A DNA stretch of 64,000 bases from Sindora glabra (GCA_020226215.1 CM035236.1:56171057-56235056); one strand, 5' to 3'; numbered from the stretch's first letter, positions 10,950 to 24,809 are shown. A program made the numbers and translations. Notes: generated by a model from the sequence alone, not told the origin.

Positions 10950-13261
10950 TGTCATGACCCTATCCCTATTGTGACTAGTGTGGAACCTATTTTTAAGTTC
11001 CCATAAGCTTAACCCTAATTATCTAGCATATTCCTAATTGATAAGTATTAAACATACATGAAAAGAGATAGAAATTTGGAAAATAGAATATCTATTTGAT
11101 TCTATTAAGGGGTTTACAAAAGTTGAAAGAGTTAGATTTGTTTATAGTTCTCCTAAAAAAGGATAAGTTAGTCTAACTGATTTATGAGTATTTAGTTTAA
11201 GCATTTCCTCTACCCAAACCTATAAACAGAATAAGGCCTTAAAATATACTATATGTAAAATCTTATGCTACAATGCAACCAAAATGATTTCTTATAGAAT
11301 CTAACTCTGAATAAGTAGAGGTAAAGGCTTAACTTAAGAATCTGTAAAATAAAAAGTTGAGAAGTGAGTCCAAGGTTTAGTGAGTGAATCCCTTCTAAAA
11401 GCAATAATATGAGAATGAATACATTATCACAGTTAAGCACATTATCAATCAAGTTTATAATATCTTACCTTATAAAAGCAATAATATGAGGTATATAATA
11501 TCTTACCCATCGGACCATTCTTTTATAAAATTCATATCACAATTAAGCACGTTACTAATCAAGTTTCAAATAAATTTAAGGTTCAAGCATATCCATTCCA
11601 TTATCCAATTATCACATGAAAATAATTATGAATAATCATGCTTAAAGATATATCACAATTGAAACAATAATTAACAAGTAGAGTATATTCATCCACCTTT
11701 TGAATTCAAGGTTAACATTATATCTTCCATAAGCTTTTTCATCCTTGTTCCTTTTAGGTTTACCTTATACCTTCCATAAATTTATCACCTGGAATTAAAC
11801 ATTTAGTGCTCATCTTGCCTTTTCTTCCATATTCCTCAATTTGTAAAAAGTTTAAAGCATTTCAATTTCATAATTGGCAATAAGCTTCATCTATTACACA
11901 ATATTGGGTTAATATGTATAATAACATACCATATTTAATAACTAATTATATAACAAGAATCATGAATATTATTTACAATATGTCATGTCAAGTATAAACC
12001 TTATTTCATTCTATAAGATAAGAGATACATTCAATCTTAAACAAGTTATGATTAATCAATTATATGTAGACTTGAAAGATGTAAGAATCCTTAGTAAGAT
12101 GTTTATTCATCATAACTATGATTAGATCTGCAATAAGAAATCAATTTAGGTTGTTTGTAGTGTTAAAATAGGAAACAGGGCATGAGAATTGATTGTATAA
12201 TTAATTTATGGTGGATACTTTTGATTCTAAGTAATGATAATTTATTGCTTAATTAGTTCCCTCATCCATATTTCTTTTCTAGACATGAAAAATCGATTGT
12301 GCAATCAGTTCAAGTATGAGCAATTTCTGGAAAAATAGTGAATCGATTGTACAATTAATTACCTTATCTAGATTTGCCTTTGATAACGGGAATTAATCGC
12401 ACCCTTGATTCATGCAAGAAAATTTTCAATTCTACAAAATTTTTCACTATTTGCTGACCATAAATGCCCTTTATTTATTACACACCAAACCTTCATACAA
12501 TTACTAATACACCATATCAACCATCTCCATTATTTATTACATTCAAAACATCAAATCAAACATATTTCAAGCAAAATCATGTAAAAGCTAACATTTCATC
12601 TATAATATCACATTGTCATAAACCAATGAGTTTAACTAGATTATCCACTCATCTTATATGGAAAAGGATGCTAGGAAGTCATTTCAAAGATCTTTGAGCC
12701 CTAATTATATTAAAATTCATAGGTTCTAGAGTTAAGGCTTTCGAATCCCAAGTAGGAACTAAATGACTTCAATCTTCTTCATCAATTAAGAAGAAACACG
12801 AAGAATTCTTAACAAAAACAATATTCTTACTTTAATTTAATAAAAAAAAATAGGAAGAAATGGAGTTCCTTTTACTTAATTTGTTGATGGATAAAGAATG
12901 AGAGTGAGAAGTGTTGGGAGAAAATTGAAGAAATGAGGAAAATGAGGGAGATTAAAGGTTAAGAGCTAAAAAAATGGGGAATAGTGCTTAAAAGACATCT
13001 TTGGAGGAGCATTTTTAAACCTTTTCCATACTTGCACACTCACTTATAATAATTTAAAACTTTATACTTTATAATTTTATTTAATTTTCTTTATCCAATT
13101 TTCATGAAATTTATACATCTGTATCCATTAATTTAATAATTCTATTTTATTTCATACTTCATCCTCAAAACTTCTAGTTTAACTAATTTTTTTAGTCATC
13201 AAGATCATTCATCTTTTTTAAAAAAGTTCCAAATTGACTATCTTTTAAAGAAGGTGTAATG
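10950..13261 (-). repeat. 3' LTR of the chromovirus
   Basis: On the plus strand it opens TGTCATGACCCTATCCCTAT and ends near GGTGTAATGA. It is collinear with 18233-20438 throughout. It contains four decayed copies of a GAATTGATTGTGCAATTGAT-type near-palindrome between 12185 and 12412. The open frames inside it (11249-11452, 12464-12697) have no family resemblance and are not genes. Confidence 0.8.
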
Positions 13262-13300
13262 ATATTTTCTCCTTCAAAAAAATTCATCCTCAAATTCATA
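13262..13300 (-). other. Polypurine tract next to the 3' LTR
   Basis: Reading on the minus strand, the bases just before the LTR are GATGAATTTTTTTGAAGGAG followed by AAAATATC. This is a purine-rich tract in the position where plus-strand DNA synthesis primes in LTR retrotransposons. Confidence 0.55.
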
Positions 13301-13379
13301 AGGTAAATGCTATTCTAAGGATGACACAAATTGATGATAAAGTTAAACTCATTACTCACTAGATAGATAAAGGTATCAA

Positions 13380-16300
13380 TATCACATTTTTTACTCTAAA
13401 CACAACCTGTTTTACTTCATGACATTTCCAATGCACCTTCACAAATATAACTTCCTTGGATCTTAATTTCCAAACTTAATGGTCTAAAATCTTAATTGGT
13501 TATTCATCATATGACAATTTAAGATCAAATTATAATGGTTCATTTTGAATTAAATAGGATTGTTTAAGTAAGTATTTTCGAAGCATGGATACATGAAATA
13601 CAAGACAGATCACTTATAAACTATCTAACAATTCAAATTAATATGCTACAACTCTAATATATTTGAGAATTAGGAAAGGCCTAATAAAATACAGTGCTAG
13701 CTTACCTTTCTTCCCAAATCTTATCACACTTTTCATAAGTGAACTTTTAAGAAGACTATGTCGCCTACTTAAAAATCTAATTCTCTCCTTTTCTTATCCT
13801 TATATGAATTTTGTTGATCTAAAGCTACCTTCAACTGGTCTTGACTAATCTAAACATCTTTTAAGGCATTGAACACTAACTCTAGTCTTAAGAGTTTTAC
13901 TTGGTTCAAACCATTCCATTGGAGTCTAACATTTTTAGTCATAGAGTGTTTCATAAGGTGCCATATGAATGCTAGACTAAAAACTATTATTGTAATTGAA
14001 CTCTATTAATAGCCCTTTCTTATACTACTTCAAATTTCAAGGCACAAGCTCTAAGCATGTCTTCTAATATTTGAATAGTTTTCTCAAATTATCTATAAGT
14101 TTGTGGATGAAAGGTAGTGCTAAATCATAGTTAAGTTCTTAGTACCTATTGAAATGATTGCCAAAAGTGAAAAGTGAATTGAGAACTATAATCTAACACT
14201 ATAGTAATTAGGACTTTGTGCAATGCCACAATCTTGTCAAGTACACCTGAGCATATTAAGTTGTAATGAAAGTAGTCTTAAATAAGAGAAAATGTCCTAA
14301 CTCAGTTAGTCTATTAATGATGACCTAAATGGAATCATGCATTTTTTTACGTCTTATGCAATCTAGTTAACAAGTCCATTGTGATACTATCTCATTTCCA
14401 TTTTAGTATTAGAAGCCATTGGTGCATTCCAACCTAGTGCTGATATGCCACTTTTACCTACTGACAAGTAAGGCATTTCATTGCAAAGTTCAATACATTC
14501 CTTTTCTTTTTTGCTTTGCTAGAAGACCTTCTTTAGGTCATCATACATTTTTACTACTCCTAGGTGTATAATGTAAAATGAATTATGACTTTGGTGCATT
14601 AATTCATTTTGCCCATCTATAAGAACCTAAATTCTCACTTAGCTTTGTACTACTCCTCTTTTATTAATAGTTAGGCTAGACTTGCCTTTTTTACTAAAGT
14701 TGTATAATTTAATTATCCTTTTAATGCATCTCTTATCCTCTCCATAAAGGCTGATTGGACTATTAAATAAGCTAATACTACTTTTAAATCTTCAATCAGT
14801 GACTTTACAACTTTACTTATGGATTTTTTTTTGCTAAGTGTATCTACTACCATGTTAACCTTGCTAAGATGATACGAGATAAAGCAATTGTAATCTTTGA
14901 TCAATTCCATCTACTTCCATTATCTCAAATTGAAATCCTTTTACTTAAAGATATGCTTCAAATTCTTATGGTTTATATAGATTTTAGTAATCTTTATATG
15001 CAAATAATGTCTCTATATTTTAAGGTAAAAATTATTGCCACCATCTCTAGATCATATGTAAGATAATTCTATTCATGTTTCTTCAATTGTCAAGAAGCAT
15101 AAGCTATCACTTTACTATATTACATGAGAATGCATCCAACTCCAATCCTTGATGCATCACAATAAAACATATATCCTCTGGTGTTGAGGTCAAACATAAT
15201 TTCAAAATTTGAAAACTATTCTCATATGCATTTGTTCATTTAAATTTAACTCATTTCTATATCAATTTAGTCAACATGTAAAGATTTTAGAAAAGTCCTT
15301 AATGAACCTTTGATAATAATTTGCTAGTTCCAAGAATATATGAATTTTAGTAACTGATGATAGTCTTAGCCAATATTTTATTGCCTCAACTTCCTAAGGA
15401 TTTACCCAAACTCCCTTTTATGACACCACATGCCTAAAAAAATTAACATTGGTAGTTTATAACTTGCACTTAGAGAATTTTAACATATAGTTAATGATTT
15501 TATAAGGTTTACCAAATTGCTAAAAAATGCCAAACAAGTTCCTCTTCACTCATTGAGTACATTAAGATATTATTTATGAAAACAATGATGAACTAGTTTA
15601 AATATGGATTGAACATAAAATTTATTACATTTATGTAAAGACATCACTAGGAATTCAAAATGGCCATATCAAGTTTTAAATACAATTTTACGAATGTCTC
15701 CCTTATGAATTTTCAATTAGTGGTAACCTATGCATAAGACAATCTTGGAGAAATATTTTACTTCTTGTAGTTAATGAAAAAAATCATTAGTATAGGAAAA
15801 AAGGTACTTATTTTTTATGGTGACTTTGTTAAGTTGCCAATAATTAACATATAGTCACATTGACTCATCTTTTTTCTATACAAAAAGAATTAGAGCTGCC
15901 TAAGGTGAATAACTCGAGTGAATAAAACCTTTATCTAGAATATCTTATAATTGCTTTCTCAATTCTTATAATTCTACTGGAGCCATCTAATGTGGAGGAA
16001 TCAAAACAAGTTCAATGAAAACTAGTAAATTAATATGGAATTCAATATTACAATTTGTGGGTAATCTTGACAATTCTTTTAGGAACACCTTAAGAAACTT
16101 TTTAATCATTGGAATATTACTAACATATAGGACAGGTTGATTCAAATCTTGCACTAATGACAAATATGTCATGCCTCCCTTTTGGATAAGCCTTTAAGCC
16201 TTAATGCTCCAAATGATGCTAATAAGATTCACTAACCTATCTCCATGGAATTTAATATGTAGAAAGCCTTTTATGGAAAATACAATAGTTTTATTAAAAC

Positions 16301-16900
16301 ATCTTGCACACATATAATACTTTGATAACCAATCCATCCCTAATATTACATCATAGTCACTTATATCATGTAAGATTAAATAAATTGGTATTATAGGATC
16401 ATGAATCTTTATAAAGCATGCCTCTAATTTATGTATGGTTATAAAGAATTTTTTTACTAGGTTCATTATAATTAAAGAAGCATTTATCACCTAGGTGGGT
16501 ATACCTAAGGTGGTAACAAATTTCTTTGATATAAAATAATAGGTAACATTAGGATCGAATAAAACTTTAACAGGAAAAATGTCAATAAAGATAGTACTTG
16601 TCACAATAGTATTAAATTCATGAGCATCTTGGCGAGTAAGTGTATATACTCAAGCTTGATTCCCACTTATCTTTCCTATTTGGCTTACAAGATTAGCACT
16701 CTTTAGGGGTGCCAAGGGATTTCTTAAATGTGAAGTTGATAGAGGATTTAGATTATTCCATTGAGATACTAAACAACTTGCACCTTGGCTTACAAAATTT
16801 TTAGGGATATCCTTTGCCCTATGCTCGATTGTTCTATATTTGAAACATTCTCTCTTAAAATGGTTACAAGGGTTATCATGTTGCAACTAGCATTAAAGGC
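13380..16900 (-). pseudogene. Chromovirus gag-pol remnant
   Basis: Read on the minus strand from high to low coordinates, these pieces are visible. A zinc knuckle relic ECFKYRTIEHRAKDI lies near 16840 and has lost cysteines. The protease has FDPNVTYYFI near 16560, where an Asp-Ser-Gly motif is expected, followed by DYDVILGMDWLS (16194-16490). The RT start has LKELSRLPTNCNIEFHI (15987-16172). The RT active site reads FINNIL at about 15566-15583, with both catalytic aspartates changed to Asn (codons 15569-15574). RNase H ends in NMVVDTLSKKKS (14713-14910). The integrase has CLTCQ and ITMDLLTRLHKT with many stops (about 14500-14300). A chromodomain-like tail VKVHWKCHEVKQVVFRVKN lies near 13490-13390. 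It cannot make a working polyprotein. Confidence 0.85.
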
Positions 16901-18216
16901 ACTATAGTCTTCCACCACCTTGCCTTAAGGGTCAATTTTGTTGAGTCAGAGGGTTAAAATGAGCTCTTTGCTTCTCATAATTATTTCTTAAAGGATAATC
17001 GCTAAGTGAGCCTTGAAAAGATGGTGGCCCTTTAGTGAAACAATTTCCATCATGGCTAGAAATAGCTTGAGGAGGCATTCCCTTCAAAGAATATGCTTGA
17101 CTTAATCTCTTGGATTGTTTTTTATTCCTAGTAACTTTTTCAACTTACCTTTTTTTCTTCTTATGGAGCTTTAACTCATACTTTAGCACTTGATCCATAA
17201 CTTCTTAATAGGTAGTATTCTACTCAACATAGATTTTGTTATAGTATTAATCTTGCACAAAACTCTTTATTTTGGCTTTCTCTATGGAAATAAAATGAGA
17301 TGTATACCTTGATAACTGGATAATTATGGTGAGAACTTCTTCCTTCATATTCTCAAATGCTCAAACTCTCCTTTAGCATATACTAAAGGGTAAGAAATGA
17401 TCAATAAATGATTAAAATGCACAAAAGTTAGGGGCTCCAAATGTGGATCTCAATTCACTATAACATTTGTGAATTAATAATGGGCCATGTCATCCACTTG
17501 GTAACCTAACAACTTAATCAGCAAGGGTGTAAGGGTATTGCCTAATCATGCAATATGATTTAGGAATTATTAAGGATCTATTACTTGCTCAAGTCTAAAT
17601 ACCTTGGCAGATTCAGAAGGAGAAATTCATATATAATCTTGAATTGATTTTTAATTCCTCTCATGGGAAAGGTGCAGTCACCTTATGTTCTTTTTCTTAA
17701 TTATAGCTCTCATCATGATATAAAGGTTACCTAAATGCTCATTTAGATCTTTTAAGGCATCATGCCCTAATCTTCAAGTAAGAACCATATTAACCCGGTT
17801 TAGGACATGTTCCAGAAAAAGTGCAATTCAAGGTGGAAATTATTGATTACTTTCTCCACTAGCCTTTTTCTTATAATTATGAGCTTGAGGACCCTTGATG
17901 ATTCTTCATCTTTAAAGTGATTAGCTTGTGCTTGACTTTGAGTATTAACCATTTCTTAACTTTCTATAATTTTTCCTCAAACAATTATATAGTAAATCAA
18001 ATAACCAATAAGCAATTCATCAAACAATTCATAATACATTATATCTTACACAAGCTTCACCACCCATCACAATGGTATAATAAGATCCATTGAAACGATA
18101 CTGATGGTATGTAATTTTGAATGCACACATACTACTTGTATAATTTTAGTCAACACTTATCATAATAGCACATAGATATATCCCAAATTCTTTATCCTAT
18201 TAGGAACTTATACCAT

Positions 18217-18232
18217 ACTTTGATACTAACTT
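18217..18232 (-). other. Primer-binding site of the chromovirus
   Basis: On the minus strand, the LTR end GTCATGACA is followed at once by AAGTTAGTATCAAAGTATGG. This is a decayed match to TGGTATCAGAGC, the sequence complementary to the 3' end of initiator methionine tRNA that most plant LTR elements use. Confidence 0.6.
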
Positions 18233-20438
18233 TGTCATGACTCTATCCCAATCGTGACTGACATGAAACCCACTTCCTAATTTTCACTAGCTTAACCCTA
18301 ATTATCTAGCCTATTTTTTATTAACAAGTAGAATACATACATGGAAAAAGATAGAAATTTGGAAAAGAGAACATTCATTTGATTTCATTAAGGGGCTTAT
18401 GAAAGATAAAAGAGTTAGATTTGCTTATTATCCTCCTAAAAAAGGATAAGCTATTGTAATTGACTCATGAGGATTCATTTTAAGTGTTTCTTCTACCTAA
18501 GCCAATAAATAGAATAAGGCCCTAAAATATACTATATACAAAATCTTATGCTATCATACAACTAAAATGAGCTCCTAAAGAATCTAGCTTTGAAAGGGTG
18601 AAAATGAAGGATCAATATAAGAATTTACAAAATAAAACATAGAAGAGTGAGTTTAATGCTTAATGAGTGAATAATCTTATGAAAGCAATAATAATTTATA
18701 ATAGCTTATCCATTGAACCATCTTTTTATAAAATTCATATCACAGTTAAACACATTAGCAATCAAGTATCAAATAAATTTAAGGTTTAAGCATATCCATT
18801 CCATTACCAAGTCAAAATATAAAAATTATTATGAGTAATTATATTTAAGGTTATATCATAATTGAAATAATAATTAACAAGTAGAGTACATTCATACACC
18901 TTTTAACTTTTAGGTCAACATTATACCTTTCACAAGCTTTTCTATTCTTGTTTCTACTAGGTTTGCCTTATATCATCCTTAAGCTTATCACTACTAATTA
19001 AACATCTAGTACTCATCTTAGCCTTTCTCCTATTTTCCTTAATTTACAACAAGCTTAAAGCATTTTAATTTTATAATTGGCTATAAATTATATCTATCAC
19101 ACAATATTGAGTTAACATGTATAACCATATACCACATTTAACAACTAGCTATATAAATAAGAATCATGAATATCATTTATAATATGGTACGGTAGGTATA
19201 AACTATATTTCATTCCATAAGATAAGAGATACATTCAATCTCAATAGAAGTTATGATTAAACAATCATATGTAAACTTAAAAAAAGATAAGAATCCTTAG
19301 CATGATGTTTATTCATCAAAATTATGATTAGATTTGCAATAAGAAATCAATTTAGGTTATTTGCAGCATCAAAATGGAAAATAAGGTATGAGAATCAATT
19401 GTGTAATTGATTTAGGGTGGGTATTTTCAATTTTGGGCAATGGGAATTGATTGCACAAGTTGTTCCCTTATTTAAAGACATGAAGAATTGATTGTGTAGT
19501 CGAATCGATTGTATAATTAGTTCTCTTATCCTAAATTTACCTTTGGATAATGGCAATTGATTGCACACTCGATTTACACAAGAGAATTTTTCAATTTTAG
19601 GAAAATTTTCATTGTTCACCTAACCATAAATGCCTTCCAAACTCATTTATTACACACTAAATTTTCATACAATAATTAATACATACATTTAACATTCCAT
19701 AGTAACCATCTCCATCATTTATTACATTCACCACATTAAATCAAGCACATTTTAAACAAAATCATATAAAACTTAATATTTCATCAATAATATCACATTT
19801 TCACAAATCAATATGTTTAATTAATTTATCCACTCACTTTGTATAGAAGAGAATATTAGAAAGTTAGCTAAATATCTATTAACCCTTATCAGGTCAAAAT
19901 TCATGAGTTTTAGAGTTAAGGCTTTGATATCCCTAATACAAAATAAATAACCTCAATCTTCTTCATTAATTAAGAAGAAATAGCAATAATTATTAATAAA
20001 AAACAATGTTCTTACCTTAATTTAATGAAGATATTAGGAAGAAGTGGAGTTTCTTTTACTTGATTTGTCGAAGGATGAACAATAAAAGTAAGAGGTGCTG
20101 GGAGAAGTTTCAAGAAATGAGGAAAATGAGGGGATTAAGGCTTAGGCTAAAAAAATAACGAATAGTGTCCCAGTGGTATTTTTAAAAAAGTGCTCATAAA
20201 CCTTTTCCATACTCGTACACTCACTTATAATAGTTTAAAACTTTATGCCTTATAATTTTATTTAATTTTCATCATTCAATTCTTATGAAATTTATACTTC
20301 CACATTTATATTTAATAATTCTATTTTATTTCATAATTCATGCTTAAAACTTCTAGTTTAACAAAACTTTTTTGTCATCAAGATTATTCCTCTTTTTAGA
20401 AAATTCCTAATTCGCTATTTTTTAAAAAGGTTGTAACA
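18233..20438 (-). repeat. 5' LTR of the chromovirus
   Basis: On the plus strand it opens TGTCATGACTCTATCCCAAT and ends GGTTGTAACA. It is collinear with 10950-13261 with numerous substitutions and small indels. It has the same near-palindromic motif copies around 19390-19575. Confidence 0.8.
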
Positions 20439-21061
20439 CATACTAAGGTTCAATTCCAAGATATACAACAAAAGTTAAAATTTTTAAAAGTTAAGTGCAA
20501 TATGCCTTATGAATTCTAGCATTCAATGCCATCTATGCAATGAATTTAAATAAATACAACATTAAAATTTGAAAATGTATTTTTATAGCGTCAAACATTT
20601 GTTTCAAATCCTTATAAACTATTTCAATAAGCATGGCAATTTGTAAAGATAAATTACTTTTATCTTTAGAGTTTTTCAAATTATTACTTAGATTTGTTTA
20701 GTATTTACATTGGTTAATTAAATAGAAGTCATCACATTACAATTACATTTTCTCCTTACATAAAAGTGATCATATTTTTGAAAAATTAAAGGATAAGTTT
20801 GGTTTAAATAAAACTTGAGGAACAAATTTAAAACTTTAGTGAAAATTAGAGAATCAAAAGTGATTTTTTTTAGAATAATATTAAAATATGATTTATGTAC
20901 TCCATATAGGATGTCAAGTAAGCTCTTTTATTAAAAAGGCATTGGCCAATGGGTAATATTGCACGTTTTTTGAAAATTAGAGTAAATTTGCTTTAAATAA
21001 AACTTAGAGGACAAGATTAAAAGTTTAATAAAAGTTAGAGAATTAAATATGTCTTTTTGCT

Positions 21062-21652
21062 ACTAATAATACTCATTTCCTAATTCAAAATTAACATTAA
21101 AATACAATAAAAAATATTTAATATAATAAATTACATAGATTTTGAATTTAATACTCTCATTGCTTCTACTATAAAATTCTTTTATGAATTAACTAGTATC
21201 TTTTAGTATTCTTTTTTAACCTTGGGTAAAACTAAAAAAATTACAAGAAAGAGAGCTTTAGTAACTTGTAAACAAATTCTTATCTAACTTTTTATTTATT
21301 TATCTTATCCTAATAATTCTAATTCTAATTAGTTATACTTTGTTTACAAGCTAATTTAAAAAGAGGTATAACTACACTTTTTCCCCTAATTTTGCTTGAA
21401 GTTACAATTTTATCCTTTTATTTTCAAGATGAACAATGATACCCTTTATCTTTTTCCAAAGTCACAATTAGCTTTTCCTATTAGCTAGTATTTAAAAAAA
21501 ATACAAAACTTGTTGAGTGGACACATATTTTACTCATATGACATTTTTATTGCACATCTTTTGTTTATGTGTTTATAATCTGAATGGAAAGAGTCGGAAA
21601 ACATCCTTAATTAAGCCTTATAATGATCACTTAGGTAAACTATTATGATTAA
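21062..21652. other. Intergenic DNA, nothing recognised
   Basis: AT-rich sequence between the old MULE end and the mini LTR element, without clear features. Confidence 0.5.
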
Positions 21653-22124
21653 TGTTGGAAAAAACATCCCATCTCTAAGCATACAAGTATTAGATAATTA
21701 AATTAATTAGAATATCACAATAAAGCATATAGATAATTTAAGATAGGAAATCCTAAATTATAGGGAAAAAATCACAAATGAGGAAAGATTCACTTCATCA
21801 TTAAAAGATTATAAGATAATATATGTTAATATTCTTAACCATAACCTTATAGTTTTTCTATCACTATCCCTACACTTATTTCAAACCTCTATACACAAAC
21901 TTTCATAGGCACTCAAATTAAATCTCTCTCATACCTTAAATCTTCAGTCAATAGAAATATTTATAACCTAAAAGTACTTATTTCATAAGAAATCTTAATC
22001 CTACTCTAATCTAAAAATCTAACTTGAATAGGAAGATAACTTATAATACAAAATAATCATTAATTAATAATAATTAGAATTTGGTTCAAACATAAAAACC
22101 TCCACCTTAACATAAATTCCAACA
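21653..22124 (-). repeat. 3' LTR of the mini element
   Basis: 472 bp, opening TGTTGGAAAAAACATCCCAT and closing ATAAATTCCAACA on the plus strand. The words in order (TAGAATATCAC, AAAGCATATAGATAATTTAA, CATCATTAAAAGATTA) recur in the second LTR. Confidence 0.65.
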
Positions 22125-22472
22125 TCTCCATCATTTTCATGCTCCACCTAATGTTAAATGAAACAAATCATAGGATACTAACTATAAGAGTTCTCTTTTA
22201 TTGCAATTTCTTCAAATTATGGCAATCATCTTCCTATCAAATAGCTCCACCTTAATTTAGCATTATAAGCTTTATTGAAGTCTATACAAACTTTATTATT
22301 TATAGAAATCTCTCACACCTACAAGAATACCAAATATTGTAAACACTTTTATAAGTCATCATAATCTCTCCAAATTATCATCATCATCACATTACTATTG
22401 TTGTCAACTTCATCTATCGTCATCATTTTATATATGAAATTAAGTCAAATTCTTACTTTCTCAGGTTACTAC

Positions 22473-24787
22473 TATTACACCTTTTATAATTTTAGAATTT
22501 ATTATTATAAAACGGATATAACTGAAATATTACTAGTGATAAATGTAAGAGAATAAGTAAGAAGAAATAAACTATAACAAGTAAATTTGAAAAATATTAA
22601 AAAAAATAAAGTTAGAGTTAAAAGAGTTGAGAAAATATAATAGAATAGAAAGATTAGAAGTTATAATTATCTTTAAGTAAGTATATGAATATAGAGGAGT
22701 TTTAGGATAAAATTCCTTAAATACCCCGCCTAAATATCTTAAAACACAAGCTAAATTGCATTTCTTCCTCATTTTCTACAAATTCTCAACACCTTCTCAT
22801 CTCACTCTTTCTTCCTTCTCCCATCTTCTTCAAGAAATCAAGCAAGGAAATTAATAATTCTCCTTAATTTCTTTATACAATCAATGTAAAGACCTCAAAA
22901 TCATCCTTCTTATTAAGTTATTTCTTCTTGGTTTTCCTTTTGAAACTGGGAGATTTCAAGTTATAGGCTTAAAAAGAGATAAAACAAACCCTAATCTTAA
23001 ACCTCATAATTTTGATTGATTAGGAACCATTCTTCATCAACTCTAGCTTCCTCCTAACCTCTCTATACTAGGTGAATATTCATCCTAAATTAAATTGCTT
23101 GGTACCATTTGAAATTTTTAGTTTATAGTACTTTTAAGTTTATATAATTTTTCCATAAATGATGAGATTGTTAATGATTAACTTGTTTTTATGTTATGAA
23201 TGACATAAATGAAGTGATAAATGTATGTGATCATGATTGGATGGGTTATTGTTGATAAATAAATGCACTAGAATGCATTAATGACTATATGAATAATGTT
23301 TTTAAAGTTGGAATTTCTAAAAATTCGAGCATTATTCAAGTATATAGTCTATTGTAACCTAAAAAGCTATTTTTAGGGGTCTTATACTTGATTACCACTA
23401 GATGAATTTGCCTTTAGATGGTTGTACTTGATTATATAGTTGACTATGGTTAAAGAGCTTGCTCTTTGGATGACCTAGCTATAATTTAGTATATAATTAA
23501 CTATTGAGCAAATAATTTGCCTTTTGGATGATCATAGTTGACTATATAATCAATTATGATCTAGTTTCCAACAAGCCCATAATCAACTACATAGACTATA
23601 TCTAACTACTTAATGACTTATAATCAAGTACATAGTTAATTACACCTAGAAAATTAGCTCTCAAGTTACTAGTAATCAAGTATATAGCTAATTATAGCCT
23701 TATTTCTTTAAGGATGAGTTCTTAAATAAACATTTGACGCAAATATAAGATTATATGGCATGATATACAATGTTTAAGCATATAAATAAGAGAAATCAAG
23801 TAAACTAATTATGCTATGTCCTAAGAAGAGTAATTCATACTTTAAAAAAATAAATATTGGTAGAATTCAATATAAATGTTGCATGCCTTGTGAATGTGAT
23901 AGAATTGAATGAGAAAAAGTTGTATGACAATATTGAAAAGAAAAAGTGAAATTTAGGGCTTGATTAGGGAAAATGTGAATTACTATGTCAGGTTGCTAGT
24001 TATCCATTTATGAAGAGATAAAGTAAACCCTAAAGAGGTAAGATCAGAGTTTCTGAACGGATAAGAATGAGGATAAGGATAACCCGAAATGTATAAGGAG
24101 GTTTGATTAATGTTTGAGTATGGGAATTTGCTTATGCTCGCATACATGTTATTGTTTGATAAATTGATGATACTAATGTGATAAATGGAATTGTAAAGGC
24201 TTGTGAGCCTTTGTTATCACCTATGGAACTTAAGGATCAATATTATCTTATTCTAAATATAAATGTGAGTAATAGGAACAAAAAGAGTAAACTCCAGATA
24301 GTAAGGATTACCTTACATCTTTACCCCATATTCCATTTTGTTTGAATGTTTTACTCATTAAGCTTGAACTTACTTTTTGTATTTCCTTTGTAGCTTCGAA
24401 GGTTAAGCTCCCACCATCACCTCCTCAAAGTTAGAATGACTAGAAACCTTAAAAGTTAGTATGGTAGCATAATATATATTTGATTAGCTAATGTTTTAAG
24501 GGCTTTATTTTATATAGGAAAAGGTTAAAGGATACATAAACCATAATTGTGAGTTAGTTAGGTTAATTTATCCTTATCATGGAGAGGAAATAAGCAAGCC
24601 TAACTTTCTCTTGTATGTAAATTCTTTTGATGAATGAAATACTCTATTTTCACCCTTAATGAAATATGTGAGCTTTAATGTTATAATTCAATACATTTTT
24701 ATAAGTCTAACTAAATGAATTAGGATAGGCCAGTGGAAACTAGATAACGGATTTCACATTGATCACAACTAGGGTTAAATCATGACA
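22473..24787 (+). repeat. Solo LTR of the chromovirus family, opposite orientation
   Basis: It begins TATTACACCTTTTATAATTT and ends GGGTTAAATCATGACA. It aligns with the reverse complement of the LTRs at 10950 and 18233 at both ends and in the CCTCATTTTC...CTCAACACC-type stretch, and is of similar length (2315 bp). The flanks are an exact 5-bp duplication, ACTAC at 22468-22472 and 24788-24792. No internal region follows, so it is a solo LTR left by LTR-LTR recombination. Between 23380 and 23700 it carries repeated near-palindromes of the form GTTGACTATATAATCAATTA, different from those in the full element's LTRs. Confidence 0.8.
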
Positions 24788-24809
24788 ACTACTCTTTTAT
24801 AAGACCGAA

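Larger units (their letters stand above)
10950..20438 (-). mobile_element. Ty3/gypsy chromovirus (Tekay/Del-like), full structure, degenerate
   Basis: Two LTRs in direct orientation (10950-13261 and 18233-20438) flank a ~5-kb interior that reads on the minus strand: gag zinc knuckle, protease, RT, RNase H, integrase and a chromodomain-like tail. The primer-binding site sits against the right (5') LTR and a purine tract against the left (3') LTR. Every domain is broken by stops and shifts. The flanking pentamers are TATAT (10945-10949) and CATAC (20439-20443), which could be a decayed 5-bp duplication. The domain order and chromodomain place it in the chromoviruses. The LTRs are visibly diverged, so the insertion is old. 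Confidence 0.85.
7528..21061. mobile_element. Older MULE-like element, split by two later insertions
   Basis: Long terminal inverted repeats open with GGCAAAAAGGAATATTTAGC on the left and AGCAAAAAGACATATTTAAT on the reverse complement of the right end. They stay alignable for several hundred bases. The left arm is 7528-7936 and resumes at 10430-~10540 after the inner MULE. The right arm is ~20480-21061. Once the inner MULE (7946-10420) and the Ty3/gypsy element (10950-20438) are removed, about 1.55 kb remains with no transposase coding. No exact flanking target duplication was found, so the ends may be off by several bases and the superfamily is inferred from the terminal-repeat style. Confidence 0.5.
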
